Origin: UBA1756 sp045130235
GTDB lineage: Bacteria > Bacteroidota > Bacteroidia > Bacteroidales > WCHB1-69
NCBI GenBank assembly: GCA_045130235.1
Contig: JBGUPJ010000008.1
Coordinates: 62,001 to 126,000 of the forward strand
Direction of reading: 5' to 3'
Length of the DNA: 64,000 nucleotides
Of the stretch, positions 36,241 to 45,283 are shown piece after piece (the first letter of the stretch is position 1; each line of letters opens with the position of its first letter). The notes beneath the pieces are model-generated. The model did no database searches. It saw only the letters and a list, made by a program, of their open reading frames with translations, and had not been told where the DNA came from. A program made the position numbers and the translations under genes.

Positions 36241-38010
36241 ATGCAAGAGATTTCAAGATTGTTCGACATCCTGACCCGTTATGAAGAGGTGCATCCGGAG
36301 CAGAGTGTCGCATTGGCCGCCAAGCGCGACGGCGTTTGGAAGACCTTTTCTCCGAAAGAGTACAGAACCATTACCGACAATATTAGTTATGCGCTCATGA
36401 ATCTGGGTATCCAGCCCGGCGACCGTGTGGGGCTGATTTCCACCAACCGTCCCGAGTGGAACATGATTGACATGGCCATCATGCAGATTGGTGCCATGAC
36501 GGTGCCGATTTACCCCACCATCAGCGAGGCCGACTATCGCCATATCATCTCCCATTCGGGAATGCGTATCGTGATTTTGGAAGGCGCTGAGGTGATGAAC
36601 AAGATCAAAGCCATCCGTTCCGACTGTCCGGAGCTGGAACGTATCTATACTTTCATCGACCGTCAGGAGTTTCCGTACCTCGACCAGCTGATTGCGCTGG
36701 GAGCGGAGAACCAGCAGCCCGAAGAGTTACAGCGTCGCCGCGATGCCGTCAAGCCGGAGGATTGCTCCACCATCATGTACACCTCCGGCACCACTGGCGC
36801 GCCGAAGGGGGTGATGCTGTCGCATGCCAACATTGTGAACCAGCTGCTCAACCTCCGTCAGACTCCCGCTCCGTGGAGCAAGCGCGCTTTCAGCTTCCTG
36901 CCGCTCTGCCACGCTTACGAGCGAATGCTGGTGTTCTTGTACCAATATCTCGGAATGTCAGTGTATTATGCTCAGAATTTGGGTACGATTGCTGAGAATA
37001 TCAAGGAGGTGAATCCCACCATGATGTCGGCTGTGCCGCGCGTGCTGGAGAAATTCTCCGACAAGATTTGGAGCACCAGCAAGAATATGAAACCCATCCC
37101 GAAGGCCATCTTCCGCTGGGCGTTCCGTCTGGCCGAACAGTATCGCATTCAGGATTCGGAGCGCACGTGGTGGTACAACTTCCGCCATAAAATCGCCGAC
37201 AAACTCATCTATTCCAAGATTCGTAAAGGAATTGGTGGCAATTTCGACATCATCGTGTCGGGTGCTGCCAGCATCCAGCCGCGTCTGGCCTCTTTCTTCT
37301 CCGCCATCGGTATGCCGGTGTTTGAAGGCTATGGCGCTACGGAGACCTCTCCCGTGATTGCGGTGAGCAGCCGTCTGCCGTACGCCCGCGAGGCCGGTAC
37401 GGTGGGCTTCCCGCTGCCTGGTGTTGAGGTGAAGGTGGCTGAAAATGGCGAGGTGCTCTGTCGCGGTCATAATGTGATGATGGGCTATTATAAAGATGAG
37501 GAGCGCACCCGCGAGGTCATCGACGCCGACGGTTGGTTTCATACCGGCGACCTCGGCCGCTGGACCGAACACAACCAGCTGGTGATCACCGGCCGTTTGA
37601 AGAGCCTCTTCAAGACCTCTTTCGGCAAATATGTTAATCCTCAGATGATTGAGGAGAAGTTCTGCGAATCTCCCTTCATTGAAAATATGGTAGTGGTGGG
37701 TGAAAACCGCAAGTTTGCCGCCGCCATCATCTCTCCCGACTTTGAGTTCTTGAAGGGATGGTGCCAGCGTCACGATGTGGAATACACCACTCCCGAGGAA
37801 ATCGTGAAGAACGAGGTGATTGTCAAGCGTTTCGCCCGCGTGGTGGATGAATATAACCAACTGTTCGGCGAGACCGAGAAGGTGAAGAAGTTTGAGTTGG
37901 CTCCCGAGTCCTGGACGATGAAGAACGGTCTTATCACCCCGACGCTGAAAGTGAAGCGCCATGTGGTGCAAGTCTATTATAAGGATGTGATTGAGAGATT
38001 GTTCCAGTAA
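36241..38010 (+). CDS. long-chain acyl-CoA synthetase (AMP-forming)
   Basis: A 589-residue ANL-superfamily enzyme that activates a fatty acid to acyl-CoA via an acyl-adenylate. The ATP-binding loop is MYTSGTTGAPKGVMLSHANI (about 178-197). The adenylation core has YGATETSP. C-terminal motifs are GWFHTGDLGRW and GRLKSLFKTSFGKYVNPQMIEE with the catalytic Lys. Length matches long-chain (FadD-like) enzymes of Bacteroidales. It is transcribed away from the LytTR gene and may respond to that regulator (inference from position only). The chain length it prefers cannot be told. Confidence 0.93.
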   Translation: MQEISRLFDILTRYEEVHPEQSVALAAKRDGVWKTFSPKEYRTITDNISYALMNLGIQPGDRVGLISTNRPEWNMIDMAIMQIGAMTVPIYPTISEADYRHIISHSGMRIVILEGAEVMNKIKAIRSDCPELERIYTFIDRQEFPYLDQLIALGAENQQPEELQRRRDAVKPEDCSTIMYTSGTTGAPKGVMLSHANIVNQLLNLRQTPAPWSKRAFSFLPLCHAYERMLVFLYQYLGMSVYYAQNLGTIAENIKEVNPTMMSAVPRVLEKFSDKIWSTSKNMKPIPKAIFRWAFRLAEQYRIQDSERTWWYNFRHKIADKLIYSKIRKGIGGNFDIIVSGAASIQPRLASFFSAIGMPVFEGYGATETSPVIAVSSRLPYAREAGTVGFPLPGVEVKVAENGEVLCRGHNVMMGYYKDEERTREVIDADGWFHTGDLGRWTEHNQLVITGRLKSLFKTSFGKYVNPQMIEEKFCESPFIENMVVVGENRKFAAAIISPDFEFLKGWCQRHDVEYTTPEEIVKNEVIVKRFARVVDEYNQLFGETEKVKKFELAPESWTMKNGLITPTLKVKRHVVQVYYKDVIERLFQ

Positions 38011-38204
38011 GATTCTCTCAGTCATTATTAGACAATACTTGCCACTTTTTCAAGATTTTGTAAAGTCCCATGAACAAAAGTTGAAAAATGACGATGCAAA
38101 ATTATGTTTTTTTTGAAATATAGCTCAAGCCCCCAAAACAAATTCTTAGTAATGGCTCTTCTCATCTGACATTATTGAGGAGCATATCAAATAGTGCTAT
38201 CGTT

Positions 38205-40448
38205 TTATTGGTGGGTCACAATGATTTTCCCTGTTTTCTGATAATGGTTGGTGGTGAAGGAGCAGAGATAGACGCCCGCCGGCCACCCGTTGCAGCTCAC
38301 TATTATTGTGCTTTCTCCTGATAACTTACGGCTGTACATCAGCCGTCCCGTGGCATCGGTCACTACGAGTTGCCCTTCAGCTTCATTCACTATAGTGAAG
38401 CGGTCGTGTGCGGGATTGGGTATAACTTTTAATGATTTAAGAGTTTGTGCTGTAGGATATTGTATGATGTTGATGGGCGGTGGTGTGGTGCCTGCAAAAT
38501 GTGTCACGCCGCCGGCATAGTTGCCGATGACCATATCGGGATAGCCGTCGCCGTTGAGGTCTGTAGCAGCCGGCACAGTGCGCAGACCCTCGCGGTTGTA
38601 GGTGTGCCAATCGGCTCCGGTCCCGCTCCATGCCAGTTCGTCACGTGTGAAGGTACCCGTAAGATTGTTGTCGATATTCTTGTAATAGAAGATGTTGCCC
38701 TGTTCAGTGCCTACTACGAGGACAGTTTCATCATTGCGGTTTCGGAAAAAACACGGGGCACAAAAGCCGAAGTAGGAGGTTTCCGCATCGCGTACGTCAA
38801 CCCCGCCCAATGTGTCGGTAACCCATTGGAAATTGCAGATATCTGTATTGGAAATGTTGTGAAGATATGCGATGCGTCCGCGACGGTTGCCCACCAGCAG
38901 GTCGGTATGGCCATCGTAGTCAAGGTCGAAGAGCTGCGGCTTGGCGTAGTCGCCGAAGTCGTAGCTGATGAAGTCGTTATTGGGGGCTTCGAAGTCGGGG
39001 AGGGTGGGGGGCAGGTTGCGGTTGCTGAACAGGAGGATACTCCCGTCGCTGGTGCCGCACAGCAGGTCGGTGGTGCCGTTGCCGTCGAGGTCGCCGAACG
39101 CAGGGTGCAGTGCGAGATAGCCGTACTGCCGCAAACCGCCGAAATCGTCGGTCACCCACTCGAAGGAAGGTTCTGTCTCCGTGCCGCTGTTGTGATAATA
39201 GGTGATGGAAGATACGAAGGTGGAGGTGAGAAATCCGTTGACCAGCACCGATCCCTCGTATCGGCCGTAGTTACCGATGAACAGATCGGCAAGTCCGTCG
39301 CCGTCCCAGTCGTAGAAAACCGGTGCGGCGCCACTACCCACGTCAATCATCTCATTTTGTAAAAAGTTCTCTGTAAATTTCTCATACTGAGAATGTTCAT
39401 TGATGTGATATCCCCACACGCTGTTCTCATCCTGCGACTTGTTCAGTACCGGGTCGGAGGGGGAGGCGAGCAGTTCCTCTACGCCGTCGTTGTCGATGTC
39501 CACGAAGCTGAGCACCGGCATCGAGTAGAGTCGCACGGGCTGTTGCGGGTTGGGAAACAGCGTGTCGATGGCCACCATCAGCGCGTCCTCCAGCGTGCCG
39601 CCGTTCTGCAAAAACACAAGGTTGGGGTAGTCGATATCGCCGAGCACCATGTCGGGCAGTCCGTTGCCGGTGAGGTCGCGCACCACGATGGTGGAGCCGA
39701 CGTGCCGGGTGGGCTCTCCCTTCCGTCCGCAACTGCTGTTGAGCTGGATGCTGTTGTCCTCGCCACCTTCCTCAAAATGTCCCCAGCATTCGTCTTCTAA
39801 CCTGAAATCCAGATGGTTGCAATCGCCGTAGCTCTCCACCGAATAATTCCGATGAAGATGAACATATTTTCCTAATAACCAAAAGTTTAAGATGTCCAAA
39901 TCACCATCCCCATCCACATCTTCGATGGCTAAATAGTCGTCGGGCGAGGCATATAGGTTGGTGAGCTGTCCATACTGCTCTGATTGCAACTGCGTGGCCA
40001 CACATTCAAATTCCAATTGTGTTCCTATAGTTATATTATGGTATATGGTAATGCCGGCGGTGCCGTAAGTAAAGATGTCGAGTCGGCCGTCGGTATCGTA
40101 GTCGCGGAAGATCACCCAGTCGTGCAGGGTAGGGAAGTGCTGGGCATATTCTAAAGTCAGGGTATAACTGCAGCTGTCCTCAATGCCGTCGTTGATGAAG
40201 GTTAGCAGGCGGTTGCCGTGCTTTTCAAACAGAATAAGATCCGGATAACTGTCACCGTTAAGGTCGAAGGGCGAGCAACTTACCGAGTTGATGCCTCCGC
40301 CCCAAGGACATGAAAAAATCCGGCTGTTTTGTTGAACAGTCGGTTGCTGTGTTCGGGTGAAACCGAAATCGTAAAGACATTGGGGACGCGCCATTGTGCC
40401 GGACAGCACGAGGACGTAGAGTACTGCTACACGGAGAAATCTCTCCAT
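38205..40448 (-). CDS. FG-GAP (VCBS) repeat protein with T9SS tail
   Basis: A 747-residue secreted protein with a signal peptide. It carries about nine FG-GAP/VCBS-type repeats, each with a DxDxDGxxD calcium-binding loop, such as DLNGDSYPDLILFEK, DYDTDGRLDIFTYG, DVDGDGDLDILNF, DWDGDGLADLFIGN and DLNGDGYPDMVIGN. These suggest a beta-propeller. The C-terminal 70 residues are a Por-type T9SS sorting domain (VIPNPAHDRFTIV, GWPAGVYLCSF). A cell-surface or secreted role is clear; the ligand is unknown. Its start codon is 1 base after the stop of the small basic protein gene, so the two are one transcription unit. Confidence 0.9.
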   Translation of the reverse strand: MERFLRVAVLYVLVLSGTMARPQCLYDFGFTRTQQPTVQQNSRIFSCPWGGGINSVSCSPFDLNGDSYPDLILFEKHGNRLLTFINDGIEDSCSYTLTLEYAQHFPTLHDWVIFRDYDTDGRLDIFTYGTAGITIYHNITIGTQLEFECVATQLQSEQYGQLTNLYASPDDYLAIEDVDGDGDLDILNFWLLGKYVHLHRNYSVESYGDCNHLDFRLEDECWGHFEEGGEDNSIQLNSSCGRKGEPTRHVGSTIVVRDLTGNGLPDMVLGDIDYPNLVFLQNGGTLEDALMVAIDTLFPNPQQPVRLYSMPVLSFVDIDNDGVEELLASPSDPVLNKSQDENSVWGYHINEHSQYEKFTENFLQNEMIDVGSGAAPVFYDWDGDGLADLFIGNYGRYEGSVLVNGFLTSTFVSSITYYHNSGTETEPSFEWVTDDFGGLRQYGYLALHPAFGDLDGNGTTDLLCGTSDGSILLFSNRNLPPTLPDFEAPNNDFISYDFGDYAKPQLFDLDYDGHTDLLVGNRRGRIAYLHNISNTDICNFQWVTDTLGGVDVRDAETSYFGFCAPCFFRNRNDETVLVVGTEQGNIFYYKNIDNNLTGTFTRDELAWSGTGADWHTYNREGLRTVPAATDLNGDGYPDMVIGNYAGGVTHFAGTTPPPINIIQYPTAQTLKSLKVIPNPAHDRFTIVNEAEGQLVVTDATGRLMYSRKLSGESTIIVSCNGWPAGVYLCSFTTNHYQKTGKIIVTHQ

Positions 40449-40449
40449 A

Positions 40450-40689
40450 TTAGTAGTGGAAAGTCTTTTTACGTTTGCTTTTGACGACGTAAGACGTGTT
40501 GATGGGTCGGGAGCTTTTCGACTTGGCCTGGGTTCTTTTCTTGTAGGCTTTGCTGCGCTTGCTCTGCATTTTTTTGTTTTTAGAGATCTTTCTCACATTG
40601 CGATAAGCAGGCTTGCAGTTCTCCGCCATAATGCCGGAAGAGCAGAAAATCAAGAGGATAAGAAGTATAAAATATTTTTTGATTTTCAT
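40450..40689 (-). CDS. small exported lysine-rich protein
   Basis: With the start at 40689 this is a 79-residue protein with a signal peptide (MKIKKYFILLILLIFCSSGIMAEN) and a mature part that is one-third Lys/Arg (for example RKISKNKKMQSKRSKAYKKR). An upstream ATG at 40728 would place 13 polar residues before the signal and lies upstream of the -7 box. It is translated just ahead of the FG-GAP protein. Two possibilities: an exported nucleic-acid or glycan-binding peptide, or a lineage-specific protein. No homologue was recognised. Confidence 0.6.
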   Translation of the reverse strand: MKIKKYFILLILLIFCSSGIMAENCKPAYRNVRKISKNKKMQSKRSKAYKKRTQAKSKSSRPINTSYVVKSKRKKTFHY

Positions 40690-40717
40690 ATCGGTTGATT
40701 GGTTTGATTTCGTCAGG

Positions 40718-40725
40718 CAAAAATA
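40718..40725 (-). promoter_or_regulatory. -7 box for the small basic protein / FG-GAP operon
   Basis: Minus strand TATTTTTG, about 28 bases before the start at 40689. It supports that start, because the upstream ATG at 40728 lies outside the transcript. Confidence 0.55.
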
Positions 40726-40841
40726 CAAATTTTTCTTTTCAACTTACGCATGTTTATAAAAATTGTTACAAAAAATTATTTATTGGATGATAGCTGCATA
40801 ATTCTTGACTTTGTATTGCACAAGATACAACTTTTTCGTCG

Positions 40842-40849
40842 TATTTTTG
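40842..40849 (+). promoter_or_regulatory. -7 box for mfd
   Basis: TATTTTTG ends 17 bases before the ATG at 40867. It lies inside the longer open frame that begins at 40750, arguing for the later start. Confidence 0.6.
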
Positions 40850-40866
40850 CAGGCTCAAATTTTGTG

Positions 40867-43800
40867 ATGATGATACAGGACGAAATGACCCATCTGCTGC
40901 ATAACCCGCAGCAGGCCCCACTGACCGATTTTTTTCAGAATCACGGGAAACGACTGCACCTTTCCGGTCTTGCCGGCTCGTCGCTACCCTTGTCCATAGC
41001 TCCTCTCTTACAGAACCTTACCACCAACCAGCTCTTCGTTCTTCCCGACCGCGAAAGCTCTGCCTTCTTCTACCACGACCTCGAAAAACTGCTCGCCGAC
41101 GTGAGCCGTCCCCTCGAAGAGAAACAGGTTCACTACTTCCCCGCCTCCTACCGCCGTCCGTACGACTTTGAGGAGGTGGACAACGCCAACATCAAACTTC
41201 GCTCTGAAATTATCAACAAATTGCTCTACCAGCAGGGCCACAACATCATCGTGACCTACCCCGAGGCCATTGCCGAAAAGCTTATCTCCACCCGCTTCCT
41301 CAAAAACAACTCCTACACCGTGAAGAAGGGCGAGACGCTGCCTCTCGACATCTTCATCAACTTCCTTTACGAATACCAATACCAACAAGAAGATTTCGTG
41401 TTTGAGCCCGGACAGTTCGCCTGGCGCGGTGCCATCTTCGACATCTTTTCTTACTCTGAAGAATACCCCTATCGTATTGAACTTTCGGGAGATACGGTAG
41501 AGTCTATCCGTCTGTTCGACACCAACACCCAGCTTTCCATCCGCGAGATGGACCACCTCCACATCATGCCACTCGCCTCGTCGCTCGAAACGGAAGAGCA
41601 GCGCGTGAGCTTCTTCGAGTTCCTGCAACCCGAAGACCGCATCTGGGTGAAAAAGTGCGGCGACATCAAGTCCACCATCCAGCGCAACTACAAAAAGGTG
41701 GTAGAAGAGTTCGAGAAGACCGACTCGCCCATCGGCCACGTGCTGCCGGAAGAACTCTATATTGAGGGCGACACGTTCATCGACCAGGTGCTGCAACACG
41801 ACTTTGTGGAGATTGAGTCGGACTATTTTCGTGAGTATGAGCAAAATATAGACTTCGATATCCGTCCGCAGAACGCCTTCAGCAAGAATTTCGACCTGTT
41901 GCTCAACGAGTGGATCGACAACCTCGAGCACGGCTATCACACCGTCTTCCTCACCGAAAATGAGCAGCAGAGGGCTCGTATGGCGCACATCATGAACGAC
42001 ATGCTGGCGGCCTACAACCTTCAAAATAAAACGGAATATACCGTAGATCAACTCTTTACCTCCTATCCCTTCATCCTGCACGAAGGCTTCCGCGATGAGG
42101 AGGGTAAGCTATGCGTTTATACCGACCATCAGATTTTCGAGAAGTACCACCGCTTCGTCATCCGCGACCGCTACAAACGCAGCGAGGCCTTCACCCTCAA
42201 GGAAATTTACGACCTGCAGCCCGGCGACTACGTGGTACATATCGACCATGGTATCGGCGTGTATGAGGGACTGGCCAAGATGGAGGTGAATGGTGTGGAG
42301 CAGGAGGCCATCCAGCTGCGCTACAAAGATGGTGACCAGCTGTTTATCAGCATTCACTCGCTGCATAAGATTACCAAATACGTCGGCAAAGACGGCACGC
42401 CGCCCACTCTGCACCGTCTCGGTTCGGGTACGTGGGAGAAGATGAAAGAGCGCACCAAGCGGCGTGTAAAGGAGTTAGCCGTCGATCTCATCAAGTTGTA
42501 TGCGCAGCGCAAGGCGCAGAAGGGGTTCGCCTTCTCGGCCGACAACTACCTGCAAACCGAGTTGGAGGCCTCCTTCATCTACGAGGACACGCCCGACCAG
42601 GTGAAGGCCATGCACGACATCAAGAAAGATATGGAGTCGGAGTGCCCGATGGACCGTCTGCTGTGTGGCGATGTGGGGTTTGGCAAGACCGAGCTGGCCA
42701 TCCGTGCCGCCTTCAAGGCCGTGTGCGACAGCAAGCAGGTGGCCGTGCTGGTGCCCACCACCGTACTGGCGCTGCAGCACTTCACCACCTTCTCGGAACG
42801 GTTGCAGCACATGCCTTGCCGTGTGGGCTACATCAACCGGTTCCGCAGTGCGAAGCAGATCCGCGAGACGCTGAAAGACCTCAAAGAGGGCAAGATCGAC
42901 ATCCTCATCGGTACGCATAGAATTTTGGGTAAAGATGTGGTTTTTAAGGATTTGGGATTATTGATTATTGATGAGGAACAGAAATTCGGGGTGGCGGCGA
43001 AAGAGAAGCTGCGCGAGCTGAAGGTGACAGTGGACACGCTGACAATGTCGGCCACGCCGATACCGCGCACGTTGCAGTTCTCGATGATGGGTGCCCGCGA
43101 CATCTCGGTCATCATGACGCCGCCGGCCAACCGCTACCCGATACAGACGGAGGTGCACACCTTCGACGAGGAGATCATCCGCGATGCCATCCGCTACGAG
43201 TTGCAGCGCGGCGGGCAGGTGTTTGTGGTACACAACAAGGTGCAGAACATCATGGAGGTGGCGGGGCTGGTGAAGCGGCTCGTGCCCGACGCGCGCGTGG
43301 CCATCGGTCACGGTCAGATGGAGGGCAAGGAGCTGGAGCAGGTGATGATGGACTTCATCGACGGGCGTTACGACGTGCTGGTGGCGACCACCATTGTGGA
43401 GTCGGGGCTCGACATTACCAACGCTAACACCATGATTATCAACGATGCGCAGAATTTCGCCCTCAACGTGCTGCACCAGCTGCGCGGGCGGGTGGGGCGC
43501 AACAACAAGAAGGCGTTCTGCTATATGCTCACGAAGCCGATGGACACCCTCAACGACCAGGCACGGAAGCGCCTGAAGGCCATTGAGGACTACTCCGAAA
43601 TTGGCAGCGGCTTCCAAATTGCCATGCGCGACATGGACATCCGCGGGGCGGGCGACGTGCTGGGGGCCGACCAGAGCGGTTTCATCGCCGACATAGGCTT
43701 CGAGACCTATCAGAAAATCCTCAACGAGGCCATCCTCGAACTGCAGGAGCAGGGACCGATGGAGGAGGGCACCAACACGCCATTGGTACAGCGCGAGTGC

Positions 43801-44259
43801 ATGCTCGAAACCGACCTCGGACTGCTCTTCCCCAGCGACTACATCGCCAGTCTGAGCGAGCGAATGAGCCTCTACAAGGAACTCGACCACATCCGCACTG
43901 ACGAGGAGCTGGAGAAATTCCGCAGCAAGTTGTTGGACATGTTTGGCGCGTTGCCGAAAGCCACGCAGGAGTTGCTCAAGACCATCCCGCTGCGCCGCAT
44001 CGCCGCCGACCTCTATTTCGAGAAGATTGTGCTCAAGAAAAAGCTGATGGTTTGTCATTTCATCGACAACAGCGAGTCGCCCTTCTACCAGTCGGCCCTT
44101 TTCGACAACATCCTCTCATTCATGCAGCGCAATTTTCCCAAGACACAAATCAAAGAAACGAACAAAAAATTGACACTTGTCATCCAAAATGTTCCCACCA
44201 TCGAGCAGGCTTTGGCATGGATAGAGCGTATGCAGAAGGAGTGTGTGGTGTCAGAATAA
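40867..44259 (+). CDS. mfd: transcription-repair coupling factor
   Basis: A 1130-residue protein with the full Mfd layout: UvrB-like N-terminal modules (about 1-330), RNA polymerase interaction domain (LQPGDYVVHIDHGIGVYEGL near 450), and a RecG-like translocase with Walker A GDVGFGKTELAIRAAF and Walker B IIDEEQKFG. TATTIVESGLDITNANTMII, a helicase core and the C-terminal TRCF domain follow. It removes RNA polymerase stalled at lesions and recruits UvrA. The open frame extends upstream to 40750, but the promoter at 40842-40849 and the family's normal start (MIQDEMTHLL) favour 40867 or 40870. An AT-rich palindrome follows the stop. Confidence 0.97.
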   Translation: MMIQDEMTHLLHNPQQAPLTDFFQNHGKRLHLSGLAGSSLPLSIAPLLQNLTTNQLFVLPDRESSAFFYHDLEKLLADVSRPLEEKQVHYFPASYRRPYDFEEVDNANIKLRSEIINKLLYQQGHNIIVTYPEAIAEKLISTRFLKNNSYTVKKGETLPLDIFINFLYEYQYQQEDFVFEPGQFAWRGAIFDIFSYSEEYPYRIELSGDTVESIRLFDTNTQLSIREMDHLHIMPLASSLETEEQRVSFFEFLQPEDRIWVKKCGDIKSTIQRNYKKVVEEFEKTDSPIGHVLPEELYIEGDTFIDQVLQHDFVEIESDYFREYEQNIDFDIRPQNAFSKNFDLLLNEWIDNLEHGYHTVFLTENEQQRARMAHIMNDMLAAYNLQNKTEYTVDQLFTSYPFILHEGFRDEEGKLCVYTDHQIFEKYHRFVIRDRYKRSEAFTLKEIYDLQPGDYVVHIDHGIGVYEGLAKMEVNGVEQEAIQLRYKDGDQLFISIHSLHKITKYVGKDGTPPTLHRLGSGTWEKMKERTKRRVKELAVDLIKLYAQRKAQKGFAFSADNYLQTELEASFIYEDTPDQVKAMHDIKKDMESECPMDRLLCGDVGFGKTELAIRAAFKAVCDSKQVAVLVPTTVLALQHFTTFSERLQHMPCRVGYINRFRSAKQIRETLKDLKEGKIDILIGTHRILGKDVVFKDLGLLIIDEEQKFGVAAKEKLRELKVTVDTLTMSATPIPRTLQFSMMGARDISVIMTPPANRYPIQTEVHTFDEEIIRDAIRYELQRGGQVFVVHNKVQNIMEVAGLVKRLVPDARVAIGHGQMEGKELEQVMMDFIDGRYDVLVATTIVESGLDITNANTMIINDAQNFALNVLHQLRGRVGRNNKKAFCYMLTKPMDTLNDQARKRLKAIEDYSEIGSGFQIAMRDMDIRGAGDVLGADQSGFIADIGFETYQKILNEAILELQEQGPMEEGTNTPLVQRECMLETDLGLLFPSDYIASLSERMSLYKELDHIRTDEELEKFRSKLLDMFGALPKATQELLKTIPLRRIAADLYFEKIVLKKKLMVCHFIDNSESPFYQSALFDNILSFMQRNFPKTQIKETNKKLTLVIQNVPTIEQALAWIERMQKECVVSE

Positions 44260-44319
44260 ATTATCTATCAATATTTTATAAAAATTTTTATAGAAAAATT
44301 TAAAATTAAAAGAGGGTGT

Positions 44320-44348
44320 TGTGGGAAATGAAAAAAGTTGTATTTTTG
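44320..44348 (+). promoter_or_regulatory. promoter of tRNA-Lys
   Basis: TTG and TATTTTTG (44341-44348) lie about 18-19 bases apart, in the -33/-7 arrangement, 22 bases before the tRNA. Confidence 0.6.
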
Positions 44349-44370
44349 CACCCTCTTTCAGCGAGAGAAT

Positions 44371-44443
44371 GTCTCCTTAGCTCAGCTGGTAGAGCAATTG
44401 ACTCTTAATCAATGGGCCCAGGGTTCGAGTCCCTGAGGGGACA
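44371..44443 (+). tRNA. tRNA-Lys (anticodon CTT)
   Basis: Cloverleaf of 73 nucleotides: acceptor GTCTCCT/AGGGGAC, D-arm AGCTCAGCTGGTAGAGC, anticodon stem ATTGA/TCAAT with loop CTCTTAA (anticodon CTT), and T-arm CAGGG-TTCGAGT-CCCTG. The discriminator is A and CCA is not encoded. It is a single tRNA gene followed directly by a strong terminator. Confidence 0.96.
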
Positions 44444-44452
44444 CTCAGAAAA

Positions 44453-44487
44453 GCACTCCAAACCAATCGTTTGGGGTGCTTTTTTTA
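44453..44487 (+). terminator. rho-independent terminator of tRNA-Lys
   Basis: GCACTCCAAAC (44453-44463) pairs with GTTTGGGGTGC (44469-44479) in an 11-bp stem with a five-base loop, followed by a run of eight T. Position and form make it the tRNA-Lys terminator. Confidence 0.92.
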
Positions 44488-44537
44488 TGGCCTAATTTCT
44501 GATGGACAGCTGAATGCTATCACCGATTTACCGACAT

Positions 44538-44990
44538 TTATGCCATCACCTTCATCATCTGCTCCAGATAGTGCTGGTCTATTTCGTCGAAAGTCCCGAA
44601 TTCGGTGCTGTCGATGTCAAGTACGGCGATGATGCTGTCGTTAAGGAATAGGGGCACCACAATCTCGCTGTTGGAGGCTGACGAGCAGGCGATGTGTCCG
44701 GCAAACTCATGTACATCCGGCACGATGACGGTCTCTCCACGCTGCCAAGCGGTGCCGCAGACGCCTCTTCCGTAAGCGATGCGGATACAGGCTATCGGTC
44801 CTTGGAACGGGCCGAGTACCAGCTCATTACCCACCACACGGTAAAAGCCGGTCCACCAAAATCCGAATTCTTCGTGCAACGCCGCTGCCACATTCGCCAT
44901 TTTGGCAATCATGTCGGTTTCATCTGCCACCAGCGACTCTATTTGCGGCAAAAGGTTTTGGTATTTCTCGGTTTTGGTCATGGTCTTCAT
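44538..44990 (-). CDS. free methionine-(R)-sulfoxide reductase (GAF domain)
   Basis: A 150-residue single-GAF protein. It has the three cysteines of the fRMsr family: CIRIAYGRGVCGTA gives two and HIACSSAS the third. The surrounding motifs (WWTGFYRV, LGPFQGPIACIRI, SEIVVPLF, AVLDIDSTEFGTFDEIDQHYLE) match YebR-like enzymes, which reduce free methionine-R-sulfoxide in the cytoplasm. The start could be Met1 or the Met at position 4. A minus-strand -7 box lies at 45033-45040. Oxidative-stress repair is the expected role in this anaerobe. Confidence 0.92.
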   Translation of the reverse strand: MKTMTKTEKYQNLLPQIESLVADETDMIAKMANVAAALHEEFGFWWTGFYRVVGNELVLGPFQGPIACIRIAYGRGVCGTAWQRGETVIVPDVHEFAGHIACSSASNSEIVVPLFLNDSIIAVLDIDSTEFGTFDEIDQHYLEQMMKVMA

Positions 44991-45032
44991 TTTGTTTCTT
45001 TCAGAATTGTCTTTCTAGATGAAAAACGTTGG

Positions 45033-45040
45033 CAAAGGTA
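45033..45040 (-). promoter_or_regulatory. -7 box for the fRMsr gene
   Basis: Minus strand TACCTTTG, a TAnnTTTG match, 43 bases before the start at 44990. The rest of the 293-base gap (44991-45283) holds only AT-rich sequence and the promoter of the rightward giant gene. Confidence 0.5.
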
Positions 45041-45194
45041 CACATTATTTTAAAATCTGCTCTTAAATTAGGGGTGGATTTTTGGTGAAAAAAGTCGAAA
45101 AATCATCTTTGTGAATAGTTTTTGTCTTGCAAAATTCTATCAGTAAGACTTTTGTGTTATCCTTTTGTGGCTGTGCATTTCTTGATAAATTTAT

Positions 45195-45225
45195 GTTGGA
45201 GATGCAGTAAAATTTTGTAAATTTG
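45195..45225 (+). promoter_or_regulatory. promoter of the first giant FISUMP protein
   Basis: GTTG (45195-45198) and TAAATTTG (45218-45225) are separated by 19 bases, a full -33/-7 match. The ATG at 45284 is 58 bases further on. Confidence 0.65.
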
Positions 45226-45283
45226 CCAACTTTATATTGTTCATAACTTATCCCAATTTCGATTATCATCAAAATTCAATAAT

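Noticed and set aside
38094..38101. A TAATTTTG-like -7 box on the minus strand between acyl-CoA synthetase and the FG-GAP gene
   Set aside because: It would read into the 3' end of the acyl-CoA synthetase in antisense, and no gene follows.
40750..40866. Extended N-terminus for Mfd from the ATG at 40750
   Set aside because: The promoter -7 box lies inside this stretch and the residues do not match Mfd family starts.
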